DNA of 64,000 bases from Nocardia aurantiaca (GTDB lineage Bacteria; Actinomycetota; Actinomycetes; Mycobacteriales; Mycobacteriaceae), in assembly GCF_009708175.1 (NCBI RefSeq), contig NZ_WMBB01000020.1, forward strand, positions 1 through 64,000, given 5' to 3'. Of the stretch, positions 16,586 through 23,975 are shown piece after piece. The first letter of the stretch is position 1; each line of letters starts with the position of its first letter. The translations under genes and the position numbers were made by a program. A model generated the notes under the pieces. That model made no database searches. It was given only the letters and a program-made list of their open reading frames with translations, and had not been told where the DNA came from.

Positions 16586-17253
16586 CGCTGTGGTTCCTCC
16601 GGAGCCTTCGCCGCGGGGGCGATGATGTCGCGGGCGCCGGGGGAACTGCGCACCGCCAGCACCCGCTGGAAGACGGTGATGATGCTCAGCACGGCCAGGG
16701 CGTACATGGCGACGTAGACCGCGTAGTGCAGCCAGTCGACGCCGAAATAGCCGCCCAGTCCGGTGAATCCGGCGCCGACCAGCACGATGACCAGCCGGTC
16801 CGGCCGCTCGATCAGGCCGCCGTCGGCCGAGAGCCCGCTGGCCTCGGCGCGCGCCTTGGCATACGAGATGACCTGCGAGGTCACCAGCACCACCAGCGTC
16901 GCCACGAACAGGTGCTTGGAATTCTCGTGGTACACCGACCACCAGGCCAGCGCGGCGAAGATGGCGCCGTCGGCCACGCGGTCACACGTGGCGTCCAGCA
17001 CCGCACCGTATTTCGTGCCGCCACCCCGGGCCCGAGCCATCGCCCCGTCCAGCATGTCGAACATGACGAACAGCCAGATCACCATGGTTCCCCAGAACAG
17101 GTGACCGGTCGGGAACAGGGTCACCGCCGCGACAATCGAGGCGGTGGTGCCGATGAGCGTCATCGCATCGGGCGTGAGCCCCGTGCTCACCAGCGCTTTG
17201 CCCAGGGGCGCAGTCGCTTTGGCGAACGTCTCGCGACCGAAGAAGCTCAGCAC
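16582..17253 (-). CDS. pgsA: Phosphatidylinositol (phosphate) synthase, CDP-alcohol phosphotransferase
   Basis: A 223-residue integral membrane enzyme with about six helices. The CDP-alcohol motif D-x2-DG-x2-AR-x(8-9)-G-x3-D-x3-D is complete in the segment from DMLDGAMARARGG to YGAVLDATCDR. In mycobacteria this enzyme joins CDP-diacylglycerol with inositol 1-phosphate to give phosphatidylinositol phosphate, precursor of the PimA/PatA substrate. Start is a GTG at 17253 (LSFFGRETF). It overlaps patA by four bases and lies 115 bp after the HIT gene. Confidence 0.95.
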   Translation of the reverse strand: MLSFFGRETFAKATAPLGKALVSTGLTPDAMTLIGTTASIVAAVTLFPTGHLFWGTMVIWLFVMFDMLDGAMARARGGGTKYGAVLDATCDRVADGAIFAALAWWSVYHENSKHLFVATLVVLVTSQVISYAKARAEASGLSADGGLIERPDRLVIVLVGAGFTGLGGYFGVDWLHYAVYVAMYALAVLSIITVFQRVLAVRSSPGARDIIAPAAKAPEEPQR

Positions 17254-17368
17254 GCTACCCCGCGTCCTTCCATGCCGTGTCCATGGGACAGGATCGGGAG
17301 CCCTCCATGGTCACGCTGCGCAAGCGCTGAGAGGAGGTGCGACGCCTCCGGGCCTGACCCGCTCATGC

Positions 17369-17944
17369 CTATTCGGCTTCCTTCCACGCCTGTGCCAGCA
17401 GCGCCCGGGTTTCCCGGAGCAGCTGCGGCATCACCTTCACTCCGCCGACGACGGTAATGAAGTTCGCGTCCCCGCTCCAGCGCGGCACGATATGTTGATG
17501 CAGGTGATCGGCGAGTGAACCACCGGCGACGCCGCCGAGATTCAGTCCGACATTGAAGCCCTCGGGCCGCGACACCTGCTTCATCACCCGAATCGCCTGC
17601 TGGGTGAACGCCATCAGCTCGGCGCTCTCCTCGACGGTCAGGTCCTCGAGGTTGGCGACGCGACGGTAGGGCACCACCATCATGTGGCCGGGGTTGTACG
17701 GGTACAGGTTCAGCACCGCGTACACCCATTCGCCACGCGCGATGATCAGCCCGTCCTCGTCCGACATCTCCGGGATGTCGGTGAAGGGATGGCCGGTCTT
17801 TTTGGGCGCGTCGGTCTTTCGGTCCTCGGCCGCGCCGGTGATGTAGGACATCCGGTACGGGGTCCACAACCGTTGCAAGCGGTCGGGATCCCCCGCACCG
17901 GTATCCACGATCTGCTCGGACACGGGCATAGTCCGTTCACTCAT
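17369..17944 (-). CDS. HIT-family nucleotide phosphohydrolase
   Basis: A 191-residue histidine-triad protein. The motif H-L-H-Q-H-I-V in GSLADHLHQHIVPRW is intact, preceded by NPGHMMVVPYRRVANLEDLT and NVGLNLGGVAGGS. Its mycobacterial counterpart (same genomic position) is an Ap4A phosphorylase/hydrolase-type enzyme, so degradation of diadenosine tetraphosphate, made by aminoacyl-tRNA synthetases, is a sensible guess. The ATG at 17944 overlaps the thrS stop by four bases, so the two are coupled. Confidence 0.94.
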   Translation of the reverse strand: MSERTMPVSEQIVDTGAGDPDRLQRLWTPYRMSYITGAAEDRKTDAPKKTGHPFTDIPEMSDEDGLIIARGEWVYAVLNLYPYNPGHMMVVPYRRVANLEDLTVEESAELMAFTQQAIRVMKQVSRPEGFNVGLNLGGVAGGSLADHLHQHIVPRWSGDANFITVVGGVKVMPQLLRETRALLAQAWKEAE

Positions 17945-19998
17945 CGATCCGCCTTGCGGATCTGGAAGCCCTCCGCGGTCGGCGAGTCGTTCTCGCGGCG
18001 CGCGATCCAGTCCGCGACGGTGGCGACCGCGTCGGCCACGGGCACGCCGTTGACCTGGGTGCCATCGCGGAAGCGGAAGCTGACCGCGTTGTTCTCCACG
18101 TCGCGCGCGCCGGCCAGCAGCATGAACGGCACCTTCTGCGCGGTCTGGTTGAAGATCTTCTTCTGCATGCGATCGTCGCTGCGGTCGACCTCGGCGCGAA
18201 TACCGTTGTCCCGCAGGCGCTCGATCACGCCGTCGAGATGCTCGGCGAAGGTCTCGGCGACCGGGATGCCGATCACCTGCACCGGCGACAGCCACGCCGG
18301 GAACGCGCCCGCGTAGTGCTCGGTGAGCACACCGAAGAAGCGCTCGATGGAGCCGAAGAGCGCGCGGTGGATCATGACCGGGCGGTGCTTGGCGCCGTCG
18401 GAGCCGGTGTACTCCAGCTCGAAGCGCTCGGGCAGGTTGAAGTCCAGCTGGATGGTGGACATCTGCCAGGTGCGGCCGAGCGCGTCCTTGGCCTGGACGG
18501 AGATCTTCGGGCCGTAGAAAGCGGCGCCACCCGGATCCGGCACCAGCTCCAGACCGGAGTCGGTGGCCACCTTGCGCAGGGTCTCGGTGGCCTCCTCCCA
18601 CAGCTCGTCGGAGCCCACGAACTTCTTCGGGTCCTTGGTGGACAGCTCCAGGTAGAAGTCGTCGAGGCCGTAGTCGCGCAGCAGCGAGAGCACGAACTGC
18701 AGGGTGCTGGTCAGCTCCGCGTGCATCTGCTCCTTGGTGCAGTAGATGTGCGCGTCGTCCTGGGTCATGCCGCGCACGCGGGTCAAGCCGTGCACGACGC
18801 CGGACTTCTCGTAGCGGTAGACCGAGCCGAATTCGAACATGCGCAAGGGCAGTTCACGGTAGGAGCGCCCACGCGAGCGGAAGATCAGGTTGTGCATCGG
18901 GCAGTTCATCGGCTTGACGTAGTAGTCCTGGCCGGGCTTGCGCACGGTGCCGTCCTCATTGAGCTCGGCGTCCAGGTGCATGGCCGGGAACATGCCGTCG
19001 CGGTACCAGTCCAGGTGACCGGAGACCTCGAACAGATGGCCCTTGGTGATGTGCGGGGTGTTGACGAACTCGTAGCCGGCGGCGATGTGGCGGCGGCGCG
19101 AGTAGTCCTCGAGCTCCTTGCGGATGATGCCGCCCTTGGGGTGGAACACCGGCAGGCCCGAGCCCAGCTCGTCGGGGAAGGAGAACAGGTCCAGTTCCAG
19201 GCCGAGCTTGCGGTGGTCGCGCTTCTCGGCCTCCTCGAGCAGGTGCAGGTACTCGTCCTGGGCCTCACTGGATTCCCAGGCGGTGCCATAGATGCGCTGC
19301 AGGTCCTCACGGGACTGGTCACCACGCCAGTAGGCGGCCGAGGAGCGGGTCAGCTTGAAGGCCGGGATGTACTTGGTGGTCGGCAGGTGCGGGCCGCGGC
19401 ACAGGTCGCCCCAGACCTTTTCGCCGGTGCGCGGGTCCAGGTTGTCGTAGATGGTCAGCTCTTTGCCGCCGACCTCCATGACCTCCGGATCGTCGATGCC
19501 CGACTTGTCGGAGATGAGCTCGAGCTTGAACGGCTCCTTGGCCAGTTCGACGCGCGCCTCGTCGACCTCGACCACCCGGCGCGAAAACCGCTGCGCGCCT
19601 TTGATGATCTTCTTCATCCGGGATTCGAGCTTGGCCAGATCCTCGGGGGTGAAGGGGCGGTCGACCTGGAAGTCGTAGTAGAAGCCGTCCTTGATGAACG
19701 GGCCGATGCCCAGCTTGGCCTCGGGGAACTCCTGCTGCACCGCCTGTGCCAGCACGTGCGCGGCCGAGTGCCGGATCACATTGCGACCGTCCGGGGAATC
19801 GGCGGTGACGACCTCGACCTCGGTGTCGACTTCGGGCACCCACGACAGATCCTTGAGTGCGCCGTCGGCGTCACGGACCACGACAACCGCGCCTGGTCCC
19901 TTGCTCGACAGGTCCGCCTCGCGCACCGCGGCCCCGGCGGTAGTCCCAGCCGGAACCCGGACGCGGGCGGCTGGGGTCTGCTGGGGTGAGGTGGTCAC
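17941..19998 (-). CDS. thrS: Threonine-tRNA ligase
   Basis: A 685-residue class-II aminoacyl-tRNA synthetase charging tRNA-Thr. Domains in order: N-terminal TGS-like region, the editing/SAD domain with RHSAAHVLAQAVQ (zinc-like His triad), the catalytic core with the zinc-binding Cys in KPMNCPMHNLIFRSRGRS (motif region), RVRGMTQDDAHIYC and IHRALFGSIERFFG (motif 3), and the C-terminal anticodon domain. The GTG at 19998 follows AAGGAG. I looked for a T-box leader upstream and saw none. It heads the thrS-HIT-pgsA-patA-pimA-NUDIX unit. Confidence 0.98.
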   Translation of the reverse strand: MTTSPQQTPAARVRVPAGTTAGAAVREADLSSKGPGAVVVVRDADGALKDLSWVPEVDTEVEVVTADSPDGRNVIRHSAAHVLAQAVQQEFPEAKLGIGPFIKDGFYYDFQVDRPFTPEDLAKLESRMKKIIKGAQRFSRRVVEVDEARVELAKEPFKLELISDKSGIDDPEVMEVGGKELTIYDNLDPRTGEKVWGDLCRGPHLPTTKYIPAFKLTRSSAAYWRGDQSREDLQRIYGTAWESSEAQDEYLHLLEEAEKRDHRKLGLELDLFSFPDELGSGLPVFHPKGGIIRKELEDYSRRRHIAAGYEFVNTPHITKGHLFEVSGHLDWYRDGMFPAMHLDAELNEDGTVRKPGQDYYVKPMNCPMHNLIFRSRGRSYRELPLRMFEFGSVYRYEKSGVVHGLTRVRGMTQDDAHIYCTKEQMHAELTSTLQFVLSLLRDYGLDDFYLELSTKDPKKFVGSDELWEEATETLRKVATDSGLELVPDPGGAAFYGPKISVQAKDALGRTWQMSTIQLDFNLPERFELEYTGSDGAKHRPVMIHRALFGSIERFFGVLTEHYAGAFPAWLSPVQVIGIPVAETFAEHLDGVIERLRDNGIRAEVDRSDDRMQKKIFNQTAQKVPFMLLAGARDVENNAVSFRFRDGTQVNGVPVADAVATVADWIARRENDSPTAEGFQIRKADR

Positions 19999-20549
19999 GG
20001 CTGGACACTCCTTGGCGGTTCACGGCGGGTGGTCGATCCGCCGTACAGGTTGGACACGATGACCGGGCACCCCCCTCGTGAAGGGCAGAGCCCCGGCGGC
20101 CACCACTCTATCGGCACGGTTCTCACCGCGTGCCGATGGACCGGCCCCGCCGCGCCGCCCCGTCCCGCAGGTGTGCCGGCACGGATCGATCCCGCCACGG
20201 CGACCAGGCGAAACGCCTCGGCCGAGACGAGAGACCGAGCCCCGGAGGCACCCGCGGACAAGATCGGCCCGAGGCACGGAATTCCGCGCTCCGAGGCAGG
20301 CCGACCGCACAATTCTCCGATTCGCCACGCGGGCACGGCAAGCGAATTCGCCACCGCACCGACCGTGCGCCGCGCCCGAGGGCCGCGGTCTACCCTCTTT
20401 ATGCTGTGACACAGGGCGATTCGGGCCGCCGGAGCACGTGTCCACGCCCGGCGGGCCGCGGCCGTGGCGGCACGCTCGGAGGACAGGGCCTCCCGCTGGG
20501 ACGCAAGACGTTTCGAGCGGCCGGTGGAGCGGCGTCCCCGCGGCGACCG
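19999..20549. other. 551-bp stretch without a recognisable gene
   Basis: It separates thrS from the FhuF-like gene, both on the minus strand, so it should hold the thrS promoter and leader. Open frames in it translate to Arg/Pro-rich shadow sequence. A CTCTTTATGCTGTGACAC segment near 20394-20411 is the only AT-richer patch and may be promoter DNA. No tRNA-like fold or T-box motif seen. Confidence 0.5.
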
Positions 20550-21332
20550 TCAGCCGCGCGCGGCGACCTCGGCGAGCAGGGCTTCACGTTCGGACGCGGG
20601 GCGTTTGGGGCAGCTGGTGCACATCTGGCAGCCGGGCACCTCGAAGACCAGGCAGCAGGAGATACGGCGAACGAAGGTGCGGCCGCCCACGTCCTGGAAG
20701 CGCGGCACCGGCAGCCGACCCGCGACATCCCGGGCAAGCCGGGCACCGGCCTCCTCGGCTCCGATATCCAGGGCGCGATTGCCGATGGCGTCGGCCACGA
20801 TCGCCCACAGCGAGGCCGCGCCCGCGCCCGACACCTCGGCCACCACCGGAATCACGCGAGAGAGCGTGTGCCGCAACGCATGCCCGACGGAGGCTGTCGC
20901 GCAGCAGCCCCCGAACGCGGCCTCGCTGTCCGCGGCAGGAGCCGCCGGATCGGCACATACGCGCCCCGCGGACTCGTTGGCCGGCGCCGATGAGGTGACC
21001 GGAGTCCGGGATTCGATCGCCAGCGGACCGGCCCCGCCGAGAAAGCGCTGTTCCGGCCATACCCGCTCCACGCCGCCGTCCGGCCGAATCTCCAGCGCGA
21101 GGTGTTCGAGCGCCGGGTCGAAGGCGGGCCGCCCGCTCGCGATGGCCCCGACGATCGGATCCACCAGCGAGGAGGCCGCCATGCACCACCACAGCGTGCC
21201 CGACACTCGTGAGTCGCCGGTCCCCCACGAGATCCCCATATCGGCGATCCGTTCGGCCAGCCACCGCGGGCGCAGGAGCTGGGTGCCCGGCGCCAGGACC
21301 TGTGAAACGGGGGGCTGCGCAACCATTTCCAT
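20550..21332 (-). CDS. FhuF-like (2Fe-2S) protein
   Basis: A 260-residue protein whose C-terminus carries the ferric-siderophore-reductase type cysteine pattern C-C-x8-C-x2-C-x2-C (CCLVFEVPGCQMCTSCPKRP). The N-terminal half includes the LRPRWLAERIADMGISWG and SGTLWWCMAASSLVDP segments typical of actinobacterial FhuF-like proteins. FhuF uses its [2Fe-2S] cluster to release iron from siderophores. There are two Cys-Cys pairs (also FGGCCATA), an extra cysteine doublet I cannot assign. The ATG at 21332 is preferred because the longer open frame upstream is unlike the family; an ATG at 21326 is equally possible. Not in an evident operon. Confidence 0.82.
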   Translation of the reverse strand: MEMVAQPPVSQVLAPGTQLLRPRWLAERIADMGISWGTGDSRVSGTLWWCMAASSLVDPIVGAIASGRPAFDPALEHLALEIRPDGGVERVWPEQRFLGGAGPLAIESRTPVTSSAPANESAGRVCADPAAPAADSEAAFGGCCATASVGHALRHTLSRVIPVVAEVSGAGAASLWAIVADAIGNRALDIGAEEAGARLARDVAGRLPVPRFQDVGGRTFVRRISCCLVFEVPGCQMCTSCPKRPASEREALLAEVAARG

Positions 21333-21527
21333 TCGACTCCGATTCGGCCGATCCGCGGTGATGACTACCCACGATGTCACGTTTTCGCGCCTGGATGGGT
21401 TGTTCCCCCACGCCGGGCGCATCCGATCCATCTCGCGATATCGCGAGACGGGTTCAGCGTATGCCGCGTCGGCTCGCCCACCTCGTCGACCCGCCCCGGC
21501 CACCGACCGATCCTCCCCGAAGGCCAC

Positions 21528-21566
21528 GATGGTGCGGGCATTCCCGAACGGGAATCCCGCACCATC
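21528..21566. terminator. Hairpin terminator downstream of the first SulP-CA gene
   Basis: A 17-bp stem with one bulged C (21528-21545 and 21550-21566) and a GAAC loop, ending 17 bp before the stop codon of the minus-strand gene at 21583. Confidence 0.82.
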
Positions 21567-21582
21567 GCATGGTGTGGCGCTC

Positions 21583-23790
21583 TCAGTGGCTGTGGGCCAA
21601 CGCCGATAGCTCGGGGGCGTCGATTTCGCGAATGCCCGTGGAGGTGACTTCCAGGACTCGGGCGGACCCGATATCGAAGAAGAGGCCGGAGACCTCGAGC
21701 CCGCGTTCGAGGATGGCTCGCCGGACCATCGGGTGGGCGCGCAGGGTGTCCAACTGGACGGCCACGTTCACGATGGACAGCTGGTCGGCCACGCCGAATC
21801 CGGCCCGCGCGGCAGCGGTGGCGACCGGGTCGCCGGAGTGGAAGCGGTCCAGGCTCGCGCGGCCGTGGACCAGCCAGTCGCCCAGTCCGGGCCCGGTGGG
21901 ACCGCCCGCGACCAGCGCCTTCATCGCACCGCAGGCAGAGTGGCCGCACACCACCACGTTGTCGACATTCAGTTCTTCGATGGCGAAGGCGAGCGCCGCC
22001 TCGAAGGAGGTGTCGCGACCGCCGGGGACCGCCAGATTGCCGACATTGCGGACGGTGAACAGATCACCGGGACCGCTGTTGGTGATGATATTGGGCACGA
22101 TCCGCGAATCCGCGCAGGTCAGGAAGAGCGAGTGCGGGTTCTGCCCATCACGGAGCTCGTCGAGGTGCGGGCGCACCACGTGGGCATTGCGCTCGTGGAA
22201 GGCGGCGACGCCCTTGGTGATGGGGTTGCCGTCGTCCTCGCGCCAGGGGCGCAGCACATCGTCGAGCAGGCTGCGGGCGCGGCCACGGACCGGCGGGCCG
22301 GTCAGGGCGTGGGCCATGCGCGCGGTGCCGAGTTCCACGAATTCGACTGTGCCGCCGGTGCTCTCATGCTGGTTGGACCAGTCGTGGATGGCTTCGTAGG
22401 CGGCGTGATCGAGGAAGTCGACGCTCATCTCCACCAGCACGTCCGCCCCATCGGGCACCTTGCGCAGTTCCGAGGACAGTGTGGGCAGGGCCAGGAAGGT
22501 GCAGGTGCCCTCGATGCTCACCAGCCAACGGTCGGCCCCGGGCATCTCGTCGACCGTCACCGAGACGCGCACCACCCGCCACAGCAGCAGGCCGAACGCC
22601 AGGGCCAGGCCGATGATGACGCCTTCGAGGAGGTTCAGGAAAACCACGCCCAGCACGGTGACCACATACACCAGCAGGTCGCCGGTGCGGCGGGCCAGCT
22701 TGATGTGGGCGAGCTTGACCAGCTGGATGCCGACCACGATGAGCAGACCGGCCAACGCCGATTTCGGAATCTGCTGCACCAGGCCGACGAGTGCCACCGA
22801 GAACACCAGGATCCAGATGCCGTGCAGCAACGCCGAGACGCGTGAGCGTGCGCCGGCCTGCACATTGGTGGCGCTGCGCACGATGACGCCGGTCACGGGC
22901 AGGCCGCCGAGGCCGCCGGAGATCACGTTGGCCGCACCCTGCCCGACCAGCTCACGGTCGAAGTCGGTGCGCGGGCCGGTGTGCATCTTGTCGACGGCGA
23001 CCGCCGAGAGCAGGCTCTCCACACTGGCGATCAGCGCGATGGTCAGTGCCGCGAGCACCACCGCACCCCAGTCTCCGGAGGGCAGTTGCGGCAGTCCGAC
23101 GGCGTCGAACAGCGAGCCGCTCAAGATGATTCGCTCCGGATCGCCGGGCAGCACCAGCGATAGCACGGTGCCGGCCACCACGGCGACCAGTGGCCCGGGC
23201 AGCACCTTCAGCCGGCCGGGCACGTACTTCCAGCTCAGCATGATGGCGATGACGATGAGCCCGATAACGAAGTCGTCGCCGTGCAGGTTGGCCAGTTCGC
23301 CGGGCAGCTGAATCAGGTTCTGCCAGGCGGAACTGCGGGAGGATCCGCCCAGCAGGACGTGCAGCTGCTGGAGCGCGATGGTGATGCCGATGCCGGCGAG
23401 CATGGCGTGCACCACGACCGGGGCAATCGCAAGCGCGGCGCGGGCAATGCGGCTGAGTCCGAACAGGATTTGCATGACGCCTGCCAAGACGGTGATGAAA
23501 CAGGCTGTCTTCCAGCCGAATTCGCTGATAGTGGTGGCGACCACCACGGTCAGGCCGGCTGCGGGACCGCTGACCTGCAGCGGCGAACCGCCGAGCAGGG
23601 CGACCACGATGCCGCCGACCACGGCGGCGATGAGTCCGGCGGCGATGGGCGCACCGGAGGCGACGGCAATGCCGAGCGAGAGCGGCAGTGCGACGAGAAA
23701 GACGACGAGGGATGCAGGGAGATCATGACGTAGCAGGCTGTCGAGCCGGCCGTCGGTTCTACCTGGCGGTGAATCGGTGTCGCGAGACAT
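21583..23790 (-). CDS. SulP anion transporter fused to beta-carbonic anhydrase (copy 1)
   Basis: A 735-residue three-part protein. Residues about 20-400 are a SulP/SLC26 membrane domain (LRHDLPASLVVFLVALPLSLGIA, LQVSGPAAGLTVVV, RSATNVQAGARSRVSAL). About 410-490 is a STAS-like domain (VLVEMSVDFLDHAAYEAI). About 500-735 is a beta-carbonic anhydrase with all zinc ligands: C559 in CADSR, H617 and C620 in CGHSACGA (C615 precedes). Coupling CO2/bicarbonate interconversion to anion transport implies bicarbonate uptake or supply. ATG at 23790 follows TAGGAGCG. It is followed by its own terminator; a close paralogue lies 185 bp upstream in the same direction. Confidence 0.94.
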   Translation of the reverse strand: MSRDTDSPPGRTDGRLDSLLRHDLPASLVVFLVALPLSLGIAVASGAPIAAGLIAAVVGGIVVALLGGSPLQVSGPAAGLTVVVATTISEFGWKTACFITVLAGVMQILFGLSRIARAALAIAPVVVHAMLAGIGITIALQQLHVLLGGSSRSSAWQNLIQLPGELANLHGDDFVIGLIVIAIMLSWKYVPGRLKVLPGPLVAVVAGTVLSLVLPGDPERIILSGSLFDAVGLPQLPSGDWGAVVLAALTIALIASVESLLSAVAVDKMHTGPRTDFDRELVGQGAANVISGGLGGLPVTGVIVRSATNVQAGARSRVSALLHGIWILVFSVALVGLVQQIPKSALAGLLIVVGIQLVKLAHIKLARRTGDLLVYVVTVLGVVFLNLLEGVIIGLALAFGLLLWRVVRVSVTVDEMPGADRWLVSIEGTCTFLALPTLSSELRKVPDGADVLVEMSVDFLDHAAYEAIHDWSNQHESTGGTVEFVELGTARMAHALTGPPVRGRARSLLDDVLRPWREDDGNPITKGVAAFHERNAHVVRPHLDELRDGQNPHSLFLTCADSRIVPNIITNSGPGDLFTVRNVGNLAVPGGRDTSFEAALAFAIEELNVDNVVVCGHSACGAMKALVAGGPTGPGLGDWLVHGRASLDRFHSGDPVATAAARAGFGVADQLSIVNVAVQLDTLRAHPMVRRAILERGLEVSGLFFDIGSARVLEVTSTGIREIDAPELSALAHSH

Positions 23791-23880
23791 ATCGCTCCTA
23801 AGCGAGCATGTACAGGGGGCATCGAATAAGGGCCGCGGACGACTTTGGCCGCAGACTCACCGGACGAGCAGAGGTAAGGC

Positions 23881-23893
23881 TAATCGTAAAGAC
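23881..23893 (-). promoter_or_regulatory. TAATCGTAAAGAC element upstream of SulP-CA copy 1
   Basis: The 13-mer TAATCGTAAAGAC (reading GTCTTTACGATTA toward the gene) occurs about 91 bp before the start at 23790 and again before copy 2 at 26300-26312. An exact 13-bp AT-rich match in such GC-rich DNA at equivalent places suggests a common promoter or operator element. Confidence 0.45.
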
Positions 23894-23929
23894 TTAGCAA
23901 AGTCTGAGAAAAGTTACGCCCCAATGCCA

Positions 23930-23963
23930 AAGGGGTGTGAATCCTCTTGGATTCACACCCCTT
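23930..23963. terminator. Perfect hairpin terminator of SulP-CA copy 2
   Basis: A perfect 15-bp stem (AAGGGGTGTGAATCC at 23930-23944, complement at 23949-23963) with a TCTT loop, 12 bp after the stop of the gene at 23976. It insulates the two paralogues, so copy 1 has its own promoter. Confidence 0.88.
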
Positions 23964-23975
23964 CTTCCCCGGTCG

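Noticed and set aside
18238..19989. A 583-codon open frame opposite thrS
   Set aside because: Same mirror effect: Val/Gly/Leu/His-rich low-complexity translation, while thrS is complete on the other strand.
19999..20400. Possible T-box leader for thrS
   Set aside because: I looked for the conserved T-box sequence and antiterminator on the minus strand and found none.
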